A stretch of 64,000 nucleotides of DNA from an uncultured Acidimicrobiales bacterium (GCA_951812975.1 CATOTC010000001.1:1334001-1398000); one strand, 5' to 3'. Shown: positions 7,811 through 17,966, numbered from the stretch's first letter. A program made the numbers and translations. The notes: generated from the letters alone by a model not told the origin.

Positions 7811-8487
7811 GATTCACCGTCGACGGAAAGCAGCAGGGAGGCCATCTCAAGATCGTAGGGGGTGGTCAGCTTTAGGTTGCGTTGCTCTCCGGGCACGAGT
7901 TCAACAACGCCTCCCGATTCGGAGACCAGGGTGACGTCGTCGGTGGCCTCTGGGCCGTCTCGGTGAACTCGCCTCAACAGCTCGGCCCTGAACGCCTGAG
8001 GCGTCTGCACCGCCACGATCTCATCACGGTCGACGACACCGCCCGAGCGATACCGGATGGTGTCGGTCACCGGCATCACCGGTGTGGCGGCATCAGCGCC
8101 GGTGCGCACCGCAGCGATGACATTCTCAAAGATCGAATCCGAAGCCAGAGGACGCGCCGCGTCATGGACCAGCACGATCCCGACGCCGTCGGGGATCTCC
8201 CCGAGGCCGTTGCGAACAGAACCCGAGCGAGTCGAGCCGCCGGCCACGACCCGCCACTCGACACCCTCAGCCAACCCGCCGGACTCGAAATCCCGAGACA
8301 GCCTGTCCAGCTCCGAAGCCGGCACGACTACCACCACACCGTCACTGTGGCGCGCCGCAGCCGACACCGAGCGGTCGAGCACACTCACACCCCCAAGTTC
8401 GCAGAACTGCTTGGCCGCTCCAAAACGGCTCCCGGACCCCGCGGCGACCACAATGGTCCAGATCTCGCCGTTGCCTTCAGATTTCAC
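7807..8487 (-). CDS. ispD: 2-C-methyl-D-erythritol 4-phosphate cytidylyltransferase
   Basis: 226-aa MEP-pathway enzyme that forms CDP-ME from MEP and CTP. Signature parts are VVAAGSGSRFGAAKQF (nucleotide-binding loop), VLVHDAARPL and AVQTPQAF, ending in a TTPYDLEMAS helix. GTG 8487 is suggested because homologues begin only a few residues before the TIVVAAG strand; the frame is open to ATG 8526. It is the first gene of ispD-ispF-rlmB and is divergent from the Crp-like regulator. Confidence 0.92.
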   Translation of the reverse strand: MKSEGNGEIWTIVVAAGSGSRFGAAKQFCELGGVSVLDRSVSAAARHSDGVVVVVPASELDRLSRDFESGGLAEGVEWRVVAGGSTRSGSVRNGLGEIPDGVGIVLVHDAARPLASDSIFENVIAAVRTGADAATPVMPVTDTIRYRSGGVVDRDEIVAVQTPQAFRAELLRRVHRDGPEATDDVTLVSESGGVVELVPGEQRNLKLTTPYDLEMASLLLSVDGES

Positions 8488-8595
8488 AGCTACAGCTTGG
8501 CAGCAGCAGATCGAATCACCCACCACCCACGCAACCGGATCCTTTGTCGCCGCAATTCAGAACCCGGTAAGGCCGCCAACTAGATTGAAGAAGCG

Positions 8596-9255
8596 ATGAC
8601 CGACATCAGTATTCTTCGTGCCACCGAGCTGTTCGCCAGCCTCTCCGAAGAATCCCTCGTCACCATCGCCGCCACCGGGGAGCCCCGGGATCTGCAAAGA
8701 GGCGACACGCTCTTCACAGAAGGCGACGAACCCGACTACATCTACATCGTCATCAGCGGACGCATCGCCATGGTCAATCGGTCGATCGACGGCCGCGAGT
8801 CTGTCGTCGCCCTGATGGAGACCGGCGACCTGTTCGGCGAGATGCCCCTGTTCGACGGGGGAATACGATCGGCCGGGGCTCGAGCACTCGAACCATCGGG
8901 TGTCATCGCCATCCCGTACGAGCCGGTCCGGGCGCTCTACACAGAGCACCCCGAAGAACTCTGGGGCGTGGTCAAGCTCCTGGTCGGCCGTCTGCGCGCA
9001 ACCGACAAGAGCCTGGCCGACAGCGTGTTCCTCGATGTCACCGGGAGGACCGCCAAACGCCTCCTCGAATTGGCGGGCGACGAGGACGAGTTCATCCTTC
9101 CCATCACCCAGGAGGAGCTCGCCGGCATGATCGGGGCCAGCCGCGAACGGGTCAACAAAGCGATCGCGTCGTTCGTGCGACTGAAATGGATCGACCAGTC
9201 CGACCGGCGCTACATCATCACCAACCGCGAACAACTCACCATCCGCGCTCGCTGA
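8596..9255 (+). CDS. Crp/Fnr-family transcriptional regulator
   Basis: 219-aa cytosolic regulator. The cyclic-nucleotide-binding jelly roll spans about residues 5-120 (RGDTLFTEGDEPDYIYIVISG and GDLFGEMPLFDGGIRSAGARA, close to the cAMP pocket motif). The C-terminal winged helix (about 145-210) has LPITQEELAGMIGASRERVNKAI as recognition unit. No Cys cluster for an Fe-S centre is seen, so it is CRP-like rather than FNR-like. It is transcribed divergently from ispD; the 100-bp gap probably holds its promoter. Confidence 0.9.
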   Translation: MTDISILRATELFASLSEESLVTIAATGEPRDLQRGDTLFTEGDEPDYIYIVISGRIAMVNRSIDGRESVVALMETGDLFGEMPLFDGGIRSAGARALEPSGVIAIPYEPVRALYTEHPEELWGVVKLLVGRLRATDKSLADSVFLDVTGRTAKRLLELAGDEDEFILPITQEELAGMIGASRERVNKAIASFVRLKWIDQSDRRYIITNREQLTIRAR

Positions 9256-9335
9256 GCTGCCAGAACCGCTGAGCTACTACCGCCACCGCGCTGCCAGAGC
9301 CTCTGAGCTACCAGAACGGCTGCGCTACCAGAGCC
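9252..9335. repeat. degenerate 17-20-bp tandem repeats
   Basis: About five imperfect units based on GCTGAGCTACCAGAACC run from the crp-like stop codon to the end of the convergent dienelactone hydrolase gene and into its last codons (the C-terminal ATDWLW). No other feature lies here. Confidence 0.65.
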
Positions 9336-9972
9336 AATCGGTCGCCTGCTGCCAGGCGTCGGCGGCGTCATCGGGGCGGTGCGCCGGACGGGCCGGGTCA
9401 TGGACGAATCCGTGTTCAGCCCCCGAATACTCAACGACCTGCGCTCCCGATTCGCGCAGCGCCACCACCGCTTCAGCAGGCGTATAGGGGTCTTCGGTGC
9501 CGACCACGGCCAGCAGCGTCGACGCATCGCCGTCACGCAGGTGCTCCAGAGGCTCACCCTGGCCCGGTCCCCGCCAATCCGCCGGCACATGAACCATCCC
9601 GTAGAACGACACGAGCCGATCGAAACGGCCGGTACTGACTGCCTTGTTGACATACATCCCGCCCATGCAGAACCCGATCACACCGACCGTCGCCGCTCCC
9701 GTCCGGTCGGCCGCCGCGACCATGTCGCCCAACACCCGGCCGTCATCGAGCGACGAGGCAGCGGCGAACCGACCCTGCAGGTCGAGGCTCTCATGGCCGG
9801 GATACAGCTCGGGGGCAACCACGGTGCACCGCCATTGGTCAGCCAGCCGCGCCGCCAGCTCATCGAAGAGCGGACGCAGCCCCATGATGTCGGGTACCAA
9901 AACGAGCCCCCTTTGAGCGCTGGAACCAACGACTTCAGCAGGCGAGCCCGACGGCAGTTCAATTCGCATCAA
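9325..9972 (-). CDS. dienelactone hydrolase family protein
   Basis: 215-aa alpha/beta hydrolase. The catalytic triad is readable: nucleophile Cys in GVIGFCMGGMY, Asp in VVGTEDPYTP, and His in GAEHGFVHDP. It should hydrolyse dienelactone-like or other small ester/lactone substrates in the cytosol. The Cys nucleophile is typical of the DLH family rather than general esterases. It lies 64 bp upstream of the lipoprotein-HAD gene's stop, on the same strand. Confidence 0.88.
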   Translation of the reverse strand: MMRIELPSGSPAEVVGSSAQRGLVLVPDIMGLRPLFDELAARLADQWRCTVVAPELYPGHESLDLQGRFAAASSLDDGRVLGDMVAAADRTGAATVGVIGFCMGGMYVNKAVSTGRFDRLVSFYGMVHVPADWRGPGQGEPLEHLRDGDASTLLAVVGTEDPYTPAEAVVALRESGAQVVEYSGAEHGFVHDPARPAHRPDDAADAWQQATDWLW

Positions 9973-10007
9973 TGTATCCTGTCACTCGTCGACCTCTCAG
10001 ACATTCG

Positions 10008-10040
10008 GGCACTCAGGCACTCGGACACTCAGGCACTCAG
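10008..10040. repeat. short CACTCAGG-type tandem repeats
   Basis: Four to five imperfect 8-10-bp units (CACTCAGG, CACTCGGA) fill the small gap between two same-strand genes and supply the stop codon region of the HAD fusion gene. This is another instance of the window-wide minisatellite pattern. Confidence 0.5.
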
Positions 10041-11512
10041 GTTCCACGGGTCTTCAGCAGGTCCTCGAATCCCAGCACGACCGTGTGGTCCGTGTCCGGG
10101 ATCGCGTCACTGCCCGACAGGAACAGCCCGGTGGCCATACCCAACTCCTCGGCCACATCAAGGTTGCCCGGGATGCTGCTCAGATAGAAGCAGTCGAACA
10201 GGTCAACGGACATCGTCCGCCGGGTCGCCTCGAACAGCGCCGGTTCAGGCAGGATCGAGCCGACGTCACCGCTGACCATCCACGACGAGATCGAGTCTTC
10301 AAGCGCTGCCATCCGCCGCAGCCGGTCACCCCACGCACGGGGCTGGTTGCCGATCGCCGCAACCGGCAGCCCGCTGTTCTTCATGCGGTCCAAGAACGGA
10401 TGCAGGCCCTGGTTCAGCCGGAATGATGCCAGGTACCTCGTCTCCATCAGTTCAGACACCGGGCTCAAATCAACCTCGCTCCAGAACTCCGAAGGCGACA
10501 CACGCCCCAACACCAGCAGACGGTGGAGCTCCCGAACACGCTCAGGGTCGATGTCAGGCTGTTCAGCCATGATCAACGGCAGCAGCGCCCCTTCGAGCGG
10601 ATTGGTGGGCCGGACCAGCACACCATGAACATCCACCACCAGGAGCCGCAACATTCGACGACGGGGGCGGCTCGCCTCCTGCGCACGGGTGGCCGCACGA
10701 TGCTGACGGCGCCGTATGTCTCGACGTCGGCGGCCCTTCGGCGTGCGCCACTTGGCCAGCAGGAAGCGAACCAGGTAGGAGAAGAGCAGCAGCACCAACA
10801 GGGCACCGGCGGAGAGGGCGACCATGGTCCAGACCCGCACGAGGATGCTCTCCGCCGACGAGTTCGCCTCGACATCGACAGCGCGGTCGCCGTAGCTCAT
10901 CGTCCAGATGACGGTTTCGTCGACCACCTCGCCGTTGGCCTCGCCGAGCGTCTCGGGCATCCGCACGGTAACCGTCAACCCGAGCGCGTCTTCGAAGCCG
11001 CCCTCGAAATCATCCTCGATCGCATCGGTGGACCGCCCCAACGGGGCAAGCCCACCAGCAAAAGCCCCGCCGAGCTGCTCGAAGTCGAACGTGGGATCGA
11101 CCGAGCCCCGCAGTGCGTAGTCGGTTCTCGCCGGGCCCAGCCCGATCACGTCGAAGTTGTGTCCCTTGACGAGCGTGAACCCCTCGAAGATCACATCCTC
11201 CCCGGCAATCTCAGCCAACACGGCACCGAGCGCGTCTGCTGACGGGAACCGTTTCGAGACGTTCACAGTCAATTCGCCGGCTCTGTCGACGGTGTTGGCG
11301 TTGACCGTCCAGCCCGCGTCGCTGAGATCGCCCAGCTGCAGACCATCGGGGGCGTCGGGGATGAGCGCAACCGCTTCAGCGTCGGCGACCACCTCCACAG
11401 TCACCTCGCCCGAGCCGTCGTCATCAACCCTGATGTCGACGGTGGTATCGACCCGGCATGCGCTTGCGAGCAGCAACAGGGCCACCACCGCGAGCACGCG
11501 CAACCGCATCAT
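10037..11512 (-). CDS. LppM-like lipoprotein domain fused to a HAD-like domain
   Basis: 491-aa membrane-anchored protein. Residues 1-19 are a lipoprotein signal peptide with lipobox LLASAC (Cys19). Residues 20-225 resemble the LppM domain (VDTTVDIRVDDDGSGEVTVEV). A TM helix spans about 229-252 and an Arg-rich linker about 256-287. Residues 288-491 form a HAD-like hydrolase with motif I region VVDVHGVLV (Asp294). The second Asp of the usual DxD motif is His296, so phosphatase activity is doubtful. The first half should be outside and the HAD part in the cytoplasm. The combination is unusual. It lies 93 bp downstream of clpC on the same strand. Confidence 0.75.
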   Translation of the reverse strand: MMRLRVLAVVALLLLASACRVDTTVDIRVDDDGSGEVTVEVVADAEAVALIPDAPDGLQLGDLSDAGWTVNANTVDRAGELTVNVSKRFPSADALGAVLAEIAGEDVIFEGFTLVKGHNFDVIGLGPARTDYALRGSVDPTFDFEQLGGAFAGGLAPLGRSTDAIEDDFEGGFEDALGLTVTVRMPETLGEANGEVVDETVIWTMSYGDRAVDVEANSSAESILVRVWTMVALSAGALLVLLLFSYLVRFLLAKWRTPKGRRRRDIRRRQHRAATRAQEASRPRRRMLRLLVVDVHGVLVRPTNPLEGALLPLIMAEQPDIDPERVRELHRLLVLGRVSPSEFWSEVDLSPVSELMETRYLASFRLNQGLHPFLDRMKNSGLPVAAIGNQPRAWGDRLRRMAALEDSISSWMVSGDVGSILPEPALFEATRRTMSVDLFDCFYLSSIPGNLDVAEELGMATGLFLSGSDAIPDTDHTVVLGFEDLLKTRGT

Positions 11513-11605
11513 CGTATGAACGCTAGACCGCTGAACACGTCACCGGGCCACACGACGGTATCTTCCGCTCCTGTTCGCTTCGCTCACGGGCCGCTCAGGC
11601 CGCGG

Positions 11606-14143
11606 CTAGAAGCTGTCGACCGCTTCTGCGAGTTCAACTTCGGGAGGAGTGAATCCCTCTATGGACCGGAACACGATCATCAGGTCGTCTGCGGCGGAGG
11701 GGTCGGCTTCGACGTCGACGATCACAATCTCGCCCGCCCGGAAATCCTTGTTGAGGAGCTTCTCGGAGAGGGGATCCTCGACCAGGCGCTGCAAAGCACG
11801 GCGCAACGGCCTCGCCCCGAGGGTCGGGTCGTAGCCCTCCGCGGACAGGAAGTCCTTGGCCGCATCGGTCAACTCCAGACCCATACCCTGACCGGCCAGC
11901 TGCTCCGCTGTCCGGGCCACCATGAGATCGACGATCTCCCGCACTTCGGGCCGGCTCAGCTCATGGAAGACGATCACGTCATCGATGCGGTTCAGGAACT
12001 CCGGCCGGAAATGCGCCTTGAGAGCATCGGTGACCTTCTCCTTCATGCGCTCATAGGTGACCGCCTCATCAACCTTCGTGAACCCGAGGTTGGCCTTGCG
12101 CAGGTCTTGAGTGCCCAGGTTGGAGGTCATGATCAGCACGGTGTTGCGGAAGTCGACGGAGCGGCCCTGGCTGTCGGTCAGGCGTCCTTCCTCGAGGATT
12201 TGCAGCAGCGTGTTGAAGACGTCCGGATGGGCCTTCTCCACCTCGTCGAACAGCACCACCGAGAAGGGCTTGCGACGAACCTGCTCGGTGAGCTGACCTC
12301 CCTCGTCATAGCCGATGAAACCGGGAGGCGAACCGATGAGGCGGCTGACAGTGTGCTTGTCCATGTACTCCGACATGTCGAGGCTGACCAGAGCACTCTC
12401 ATCACCGAACAGGAACTCGGCGAGAGTCTTGGCCAACTCGGTCTTGCCGACACCCGACGGACCCAGGAAAATGAACGAACCGCTCGGCCGCTTCGGATCC
12501 TTCAGGCCGGCCCGGGTGCGACGGATCGCCTGAGACACGGCGTGAACCGAGCTCTGCTGGCCGACGACCCGCTTGTGGAGCTCGTCCTCCATGCGCAGCA
12601 GCTTCTGCGTCTCCTCCTCGGTCAGCTTGTAGACGGGGATACCGGTCCACAGCGACAGGACCTCAGCAATCGCTTCCTCGTCGACCTCGTCGAAGAGGTC
12701 GACCCCTGACGCCTTGGCCTCGCCCTCCAGAGAATCACGCCGGGCGAGCAGCTCCTTCTCGCGGTCCCGCAGACGACCCGCCTCCTCGAACTGCTGAGAC
12801 TCCACGGCGTACTTCTTCTTCTGCACGACCTCGGCGATCTCCGCTTCGAGCTCCTTGTGCTCGGGCGGGGTGGCCATGCGCTTGATGCGCAGACGTGAAC
12901 CGGCCTCGTCGATCAGGTCGATGGCCTTGTCGGGCAGGAACCGGTCCGCGATGTACCGGTCCGCCAGATTGGCCGCAGCCACGACAGCTTGATCAGTGAT
13001 GGTCACCCGGTGGTGCGTCTCGTATCGGTCACGCAGCCCCTTGAGGATCTCGATCGTGTGCGGGACGGTCGGCTCGTCAACCACGACCCGCTGAAAACGC
13101 CGTTCCAGAGCGGCGTCCTTCTCGAAGTACTTGCGATACTCGTCGAGGGTCGTTGCGCCGATGGTTTGAAGTTCGCCGCGTGCCAGCATGGGTTTGAGGA
13201 TCGAGGCGGCGTCGATCGCGCCCTCGGCTGCACCCGCTCCGACCAGCGTGTGGATCTCGTCGACGAACAAGATGATGTCGCCGCGGGTTCGGATCTCCTT
13301 GAGCACCTTCTTGAGGCGTTCCTCGAAATCGCCGCGATAACGCGACCCGGCGACCAGAGCGCCCAGGTCGAGCGTGTACAGCTGCTTCTCGAAGAGGGTC
13401 TCGGGGACAGTGTCGTTGGCGATCGCCTGCGCCAGCCCCTCGACGATGGCGGTCTTGCCGACACCGGGCTCGCCCACCAGCACCGGATTGTTCTTGGTGC
13501 GGCGGCTGAGGACCTGCATCACCCGTTCGGTCTCACGGGCACGCCCGATCACCGGGTCAAGGCTCTTGTCCCGCGCCAACTGGGTGAGATTGCGGCCGAA
13601 CTGGTCGAGAACCAGCGAACCGGAAGCGCTGTCGCCCCCCGAGCCGCCGGTGACCGCACCGGCCCGCTCACGGGATGGACCAGACGACTGGTCGCCCGAA
13701 GGACCGCCGTAGCCCGAAAGAAGCTTGATGACCTGTTGGCGCACGCGACTGAGATCGGCCCCGAGCTTCACGAGAACCTGGGCCGCCACACCCTCGCCCT
13801 CCCGGATCAACCCCAACAGAATGTGTTCGGTGCCGATGTAGTTGTGCCCGAGCTGCAGCGCTTCACGAAGGCTGAGTTCGAGAACCTTCTTGGCACGCGG
13901 GGTGAAAGGGATGTGGCCGCTCGGTGAGGAGCCGCCCTGTCCGATGATCTCCTGCACCTGGTTGCGTACCGCCTCGAGGCTGATGCCCAGCGATTCGAGT
14001 GCCTTCGCCGCGACGCCCTCACCCTCATGGATGAGCCCCAAGAGGATGTGTTCGGTACCGATGTAGTTGTGGTTGAGCAGGCGCGCCTCCTCCTGCGCCA
14101 ACACCACCACTCGTCGAGCCCTGTCGGTAAACCGCTCGAACAT
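11606..14143 (-). CDS. clpC: ATP-dependent Clp protease ATPase subunit ClpC
   Basis: 845-aa Hsp100 unfoldase that feeds substrates to ClpP. Two Clp_N repeats (residues about 15-65 and 80-140) are followed by a linker and AAA-1 with Walker [18 protein letters not shown]/coiled-coil middle region ([18 protein letters not shown]) follows, then AAA-2 with [14 protein letters not shown] and the ClpB_D2-small domain. The length fits actinobacterial ClpC1. The SD sequence AGGAGGGG lies upstream of ATG 14143. It is divergent from the polyprenyl synthase. Confidence 0.96.
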   Translation of the reverse strand: MFERFTDRARRVVVLAQEEARLLNHNYIGTEHILLGLIHEGEGVAAKALESLGISLEAVRNQVQEIIGQGGSSPSGHIPFTPRAKKVLELSLREALQLGHNYIGTEHILLGLIREGEGVAAQVLVKLGADLSRVRQQVIKLLSGYGGPSGDQSSGPSRERAGAVTGGSGGDSASGSLVLDQFGRNLTQLARDKSLDPVIGRARETERVMQVLSRRTKNNPVLVGEPGVGKTAIVEGLAQAIANDTVPETLFEKQLYTLDLGALVAGSRYRGDFEERLKKVLKEIRTRGDIILFVDEIHTLVGAGAAEGAIDAASILKPMLARGELQTIGATTLDEYRKYFEKDAALERRFQRVVVDEPTVPHTIEILKGLRDRYETHHRVTITDQAVVAAANLADRYIADRFLPDKAIDLIDEAGSRLRIKRMATPPEHKELEAEIAEVVQKKKYAVESQQFEEAGRLRDREKELLARRDSLEGEAKASGVDLFDEVDEEAIAEVLSLWTGIPVYKLTEEETQKLLRMEDELHKRVVGQQSSVHAVSQAIRRTRAGLKDPKRPSGSFIFLGPSGVGKTELAKTLAEFLFGDESALVSLDMSEYMDKHTVSRLIGSPPGFIGYDEGGQLTEQVRRKPFSVVLFDEVEKAHPDVFNTLLQILEEGRLTDSQGRSVDFRNTVLIMTSNLGTQDLRKANLGFTKVDEAVTYERMKEKVTDALKAHFRPEFLNRIDDVIVFHELSRPEVREIVDLMVARTAEQLAGQGMGLELTDAAKDFLSAEGYDPTLGARPLRRALQRLVEDPLSEKLLNKDFRAGEIVIVDVEADPSAADDLMIVFRSIEGFTPPEVELAEAVDSF

Positions 14144-14270
14144 CGGGTTTCCCCTCCTAGATATCGGGCTGTACGAGACTCAGTGTATAGGCACGCTTGC
14201 GACTAAGACCACGAAAGCACATCGCGGCTGATAATCGCCTACGACGAGATTGCGCAAGTAACCTCTCAGC

Positions 14271-15263
14271 GTGGCCGTCACTCCGCTCTCTCTGGTTCCC
14301 TCGATGCAGGACGATCTTCTCCGTGTCGAGGCCGAGCTTCTGCGGGTTGTCTCGGCAACCGACGACTTCCTCACCGAGGTCGCCAGCCACCTGATCAACG
14401 CGGGTGGGAAACGGGTCAGGCCCGGATTCTGCATCGCCGCCGCGGCCGTCCACGACTTTGACGGCGAGGCGGCTTCGATCGACGTGGTCCGCGGTGGTTG
14501 CGCGGTAGAGCTGGTGCATATCGGCTCGCTCTACCACGACGATGTCATGGACGGAGCCGCGACCCGCCGGGGCGTCAAGAGCATCAACGCCGAGTGGGGG
14601 AACCTTCGTGCGATTCTGGCCGGCGACTATCTGCTCGGGCGTGCCTCCGAGTTGGCGGCTGCGCTCGGCACCGAGGTGGCCGGGTTGCTGGCGACAACCA
14701 TCACCGAACTATGCACCGGCCAGATCCTCGAACTGGAGTCTGTGCACAACGCGGACCGCACCTTCGAGCAGTACCAACGGTCGATCTCCGGCAAGACGTC
14801 GTCATTGCTGGCGACTTCCTGCCGAATCGGTGGAATCGTGGCCGATATCCCCAGACCGACGATCGACGCTCTCAGCGAGTTCGGGCGCGCCTATGGGATG
14901 GCCTTCCAGATCGTGGACGACATCCTCGACATCATCGCCACAGACGAACAGCTCGGGAAACCCGCCGGAACCGACCTGCTCGAAGGGATCTACACGCTCC
15001 CTGTGATCTACTCGCTGGGCGACCCCGGAGTCGCCGCCGAACTCCGTTCGCTGCTGCGAAGCGGCATCACCGTCGAGGAGCGGGACCGGGCTCGTGAGCT
15101 GACACGCCTGGGCGGTGGGGTCGCGCTTGCTGTCGAGGTGGCCGAGACCTGGGCCAACAAAGCCGACGCCGCCCTTTCTGACCTTCCCGACACGACCGGC
15201 GCCGCAGCCCTGCGGGCGGCCGGGCACCACCTATTGGAACGCCTCAACGCCGTCCGCAGCTAG
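14271..15263 (+). CDS. long-chain polyprenyl diphosphate synthase
   Basis: 330-aa trans-isoprenyl synthase. The first Asp-rich motif reads LYHDDVMD and the second FQIVDDILD; GGKRVRPGF and GDYLLGRA are also family motifs. It condenses IPP with allylic diphosphates to a C30-C45 chain, probably for menaquinone. Product length cannot be fixed from sequence alone. GTG 14271 is the start, with only a weak SD. It ends in a perfect hairpin convergent with coaX. Confidence 0.9.
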   Translation: MAVTPLSLVPSMQDDLLRVEAELLRVVSATDDFLTEVASHLINAGGKRVRPGFCIAAAAVHDFDGEAASIDVVRGGCAVELVHIGSLYHDDVMDGAATRRGVKSINAEWGNLRAILAGDYLLGRASELAAALGTEVAGLLATTITELCTGQILELESVHNADRTFEQYQRSISGKTSSLLATSCRIGGIVADIPRPTIDALSEFGRAYGMAFQIVDDILDIIATDEQLGKPAGTDLLEGIYTLPVIYSLGDPGVAAELRSLLRSGITVEERDRARELTRLGGGVALAVEVAETWANKADAALSDLPDTTGAAALRAAGHHLLERLNAVRS

Positions 15264-15271
15264 CTGCCAAC

Positions 15272-15321
15272 GAAATCTGCGCGTTCAGCTACAAATAGTG
15301 TGGTTGAACGCGCAGATTTCG
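15272..15321. terminator. bidirectional hairpin between convergent genes
   Basis: Bases 15272-15288 are the perfect reverse complement of 15305-15321 (17 bp, with 16 nt between). The pair lies between the stop codons of the polyprenyl synthase and coaX. The stem is long and exact, but there is no T-run, and 17 perfect bases could also be a binding site. Confidence 0.6.
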
Positions 15322-15359
15322 GGGCTGTCCGTCAGCGGCCGTCCGTTGGGCGCTGTGTG

Positions 15360-16163
15360 CTAGCGGTTGTTGCGCTGGTTGCGCTGGTGGACAATGCGCA
15401 GGCCGTGGAGTGTCAGGAAGGGTTCAACGTTCTCGATCGTGCGAGCCACCGGTGCGATCAGGTGGGCGAGACCGCCGGTGGCCACCACGTTTATCTCACC
15501 CAACTCCTCTGCGAAGCGGTCGACCATGCCGTCGATCATCGCGGCGAAGCCGTACACCGTGCCCGACTGGATCGACTCGACAGTCGACTTTCCGACAACG
15601 CTGCGCGGCTCAACCAGTTCCACCGCTCGCAGCGCCGCGGCCCTGCCGAACAGCGCATCGAGGCTGATCTCGATACCGGGAGCGATCGCCCCTCCCAGGA
15701 ATTCACCGAACTCTGAGATGACATCGAAATTGTTGCCCGTGCCGAAGTCCACAACGATCGTTGGGCCGCCGTACAGGTCGAAGGCACCGATGGCGTTGGC
15801 GATCCGGTCCGCGCCGACCTCTTTGGGATTGTCATAGAGGATCGGGATGCCCGTCTTCACGCCCGGTTCGATGACGATCGGGTCGAACGGCAGGTAGCGC
15901 CCGACCATGTCGCGCAGCACCGCGAGGATCCGCGGCACGCCCGAACAGATGGCAGTGCCGGTCAAATCCGTTTCCAGACCGACCCCCACCGTGTCGAGCA
16001 ACGAACGAATGAGCACCGAGTACTCGTCAGGTGTTCGCTCGGCGTCCGTTGAGATGCGCCAGTGGTCGACCAGCCCGACCGAGGCGCCTTCGCCCAGATC
16101 GCTGTCAAGATCGTAGAGGCCGAGGACACTCTGGGTATTCCCGACGTCGATGGTTAGAAGCAC
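15360..16163 (-). CDS. coaX: type III pantothenate kinase
   Basis: 267-aa ASKHA-fold kinase, first step of CoA synthesis (pantothenate to 4'-phosphopantothenate). It begins MLLTIDVGNTQSVLGLYD (phosphate 1 motif, catalytic Asp6). It also has GADRIANAIGAFDLYG, VVDFGTGNNFDVI and VVATGGLAHLI. FGTGNNFDV departs from the more common FGTATTFD but keeps the fold motif. The panC gene lies 66 bp upstream, so two CoA-pathway genes are clustered. Confidence 0.93.
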   Translation of the reverse strand: MLLTIDVGNTQSVLGLYDLDSDLGEGASVGLVDHWRISTDAERTPDEYSVLIRSLLDTVGVGLETDLTGTAICSGVPRILAVLRDMVGRYLPFDPIVIEPGVKTGIPILYDNPKEVGADRIANAIGAFDLYGGPTIVVDFGTGNNFDVISEFGEFLGGAIAPGIEISLDALFGRAAALRAVELVEPRSVVGKSTVESIQSGTVYGFAAMIDGMVDRFAEELGEINVVATGGLAHLIAPVARTIENVEPFLTLHGLRIVHQRNQRNNR

Positions 16164-16229
16164 ACGATCACGCTATCGGCCCGGTGCTTCAGGTGCCTTA
16201 CGGCCGTATCGGGCGGATCACCGTAGCGA

Positions 16230-17075
16230 TCAGATCACCGCACCGTCGTTGTCGATGAGCCGGGCCCGCCCGAAGCGGGCCGCCACCAGAAGTCGCACTT
16301 CGCCGTGCAGGGGACCGTCGCTGACGAGCGAGTCTGCTTGGACGGCGGCCGCGTAGTCGAGCGAGGCGAGGTCGGCCCGATCGACGACGGCCTCCATAAC
16401 CGCTTCGACTGCCGCCGAATCCGTCTCCCCGGCACTGATCGCATCGAGCCCGGCATCGAGGGCCGCACGCAGGACCGGGGCCTGCGCTCTTTCCTCGGCG
16501 CTGAGGTAGACGTTGCGGCTAGACATCGCCAGGCCGTCGGGTTCGCGAACCGTTGGACACGCCACGACGTCGACCGGGATGCTCAGATCGCTGACCATGC
16601 GTCTGACCACGCAGACCTGCTGCCAGTCCTTCGACCCGAAGTAGGCACGGCAACCACCAACGATCGAGAACAGCTTGGCGACCACCGTCGCGACCCCTGC
16701 GAAGTGATGAGGACGCGCCACCCCCTCAAGGGGAGCCGCCACCGATGACACCTTGACGACCGTGGCAACCGGGCTTGGATACATCTCCTCAACTGACGGA
16801 ACGAAGAGATAATCAACTCCTAAGGCTTCGCACTGTGCACTGTCCGCGGCCAGATCCCGCGGATAGGAACCGAGGTCCTCGCCCTCGGCGAACTGCAGCG
16901 GATTCACGAAGATCGAAACGACTGCCACCGGGTTCTCTTTGACCGCGGTCTCCACCAGCGACAGGTGCCCGGGGTGCAAGTACCCCATGGTCGGCACAAA
17001 ACCGACCCCGCGGCCCGCCCGACGCTCCGCGTCGAGCCACTCCCTCACCTCAGGAATTGTCGTGATTGTCTCCAT
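16230..17075 (-). CDS. panC: pantothenate synthetase
   Basis: 281-aa ATP-dependent ligase joining pantoate and beta-alanine. It has the VPTMGYLHPGHLSLVE motif (HxGH) near residues 27-42, IFVNPLQF, YFGSKDWQQ, and MSSRN for the KMSKS-like loop. It is full length. It works directly before coaX, which is the next gene downstream. Confidence 0.96.
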   Translation of the reverse strand: METITTIPEVREWLDAERRAGRGVGFVPTMGYLHPGHLSLVETAVKENPVAVVSIFVNPLQFAEGEDLGSYPRDLAADSAQCEALGVDYLFVPSVEEMYPSPVATVVKVSSVAAPLEGVARPHHFAGVATVVAKLFSIVGGCRAYFGSKDWQQVCVVRRMVSDLSIPVDVVACPTVREPDGLAMSSRNVYLSAEERAQAPVLRAALDAGLDAISAGETDSAAVEAVMEAVVDRADLASLDYAAAVQADSLVSDGPLHGEVRLLVAARFGRARLIDNDGAVI

Positions 17076-17138
17076 AAGTTGTGGCTTCCATGGCCGAAGT
17101 GTCCGTACACAACCGCGAATCAGCCTAAGCGCGACAAC

Positions 17139-17966
17139 TCAACCGACGGTCATCAGGGTGGTGCCGGTCAACACGGTGGTGATGCCGATGATCTGCCACC
17201 AGCGGAGCCGGTCCTCGTCGAACAGCACCGCCAAAGCGATGGTGACGACCGGGAAGAGCGAACCCGCGACTGCGACCGCCCCGACCGGGCCTCTCTGTAG
17301 TCCGGCGATCAACGCAGCCATCCCTGCGCCACCGATTATCCCTCCGAACAGACCGGCGAGTCGAAGCGTGCGCGGCAGTACCTGCGGGATTCGCATCGCT
17401 CTTGTAGCGACCAGCATCAGCGTCGTAGCCACCAGCCGTTGGCTGACCGCTGGCCACATGCCACTGTCCAGGCTGGTACTGGCCAGAAGCACTGTCGCTA
17501 CCGCGAAGGCGGTGCCGGCCATTACTGCGAACGCGATGCCTGCTCGGAGACGTCCACCAAGATCGGGGACGATGACCGCGGCCAGCAGGCCGATAACAGC
17601 ACAAGCGATTCCCAGAGCCACGACGCCAGACGGCCGTTCGCCCGTAGCCAATCCGTACACCAGAGGCCCCAAAGCTGTGAATGCGGCCACAATGGGCGAC
17701 GCGACAGCCACCGACGATATGGCCATGCTGTGCCACATAGCCGAGAGCGCGAAAGCCATCAGTGCGCCCGAAGCAGCCCCCAACACGAGTGACTCATAGT
17801 GGATCGCGCTGGGCACGAAGTACAGCAGCACGGCCGTCATCCCGAGCCCCCCGATGAACGCCGTACCCACTGAGGTCATGGCGTGGGAGCGCCGGGCGCA
17901 ATACCGGCCGTAGTAGTCCGACACGCCGATAAACACCGACGCTAGAACTCCCAGAAGCACCGGCAT
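17139..17966 (-). CDS. EamA/DMT-family transporter
   Basis: 275-aa membrane protein with about ten hydrophobic helices arranged as two EamA repeats (about residues 1-135 and 145-275). The first repeat contains AISSVAVASPIVAAFTALGPLVYG and the second VGAVAVAGSLFPVVTIALAVLF. It is probably an exporter of a small metabolite; the substrate is unknown. It sits between panC and the DUF2520 gene on the same strand and separates two genes that are often neighbours. Confidence 0.82.
   Translation of the reverse strand: MPVLLGVLASVFIGVSDYYGRYCARRSHAMTSVGTAFIGGLGMTAVLLYFVPSAIHYESLVLGAASGALMAFALSAMWHSMAISSVAVASPIVAAFTALGPLVYGLATGERPSGVVALGIACAVIGLLAAVIVPDLGGRLRAGIAFAVMAGTAFAVATVLLASTSLDSGMWPAVSQRLVATTLMLVATRAMRIPQVLPRTLRLAGLFGGIIGGAGMAALIAGLQRGPVGAVAVAGSLFPVVTIALAVLFDEDRLRWWQIIGITTVLTGTTLMTVG

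Noticed and set aside
11516-13927. Long plus-strand frames opposite clpC
   Set aside because: Both AAA domains and Clp_N repeats are in the minus strand; the opposite frames have no motifs.
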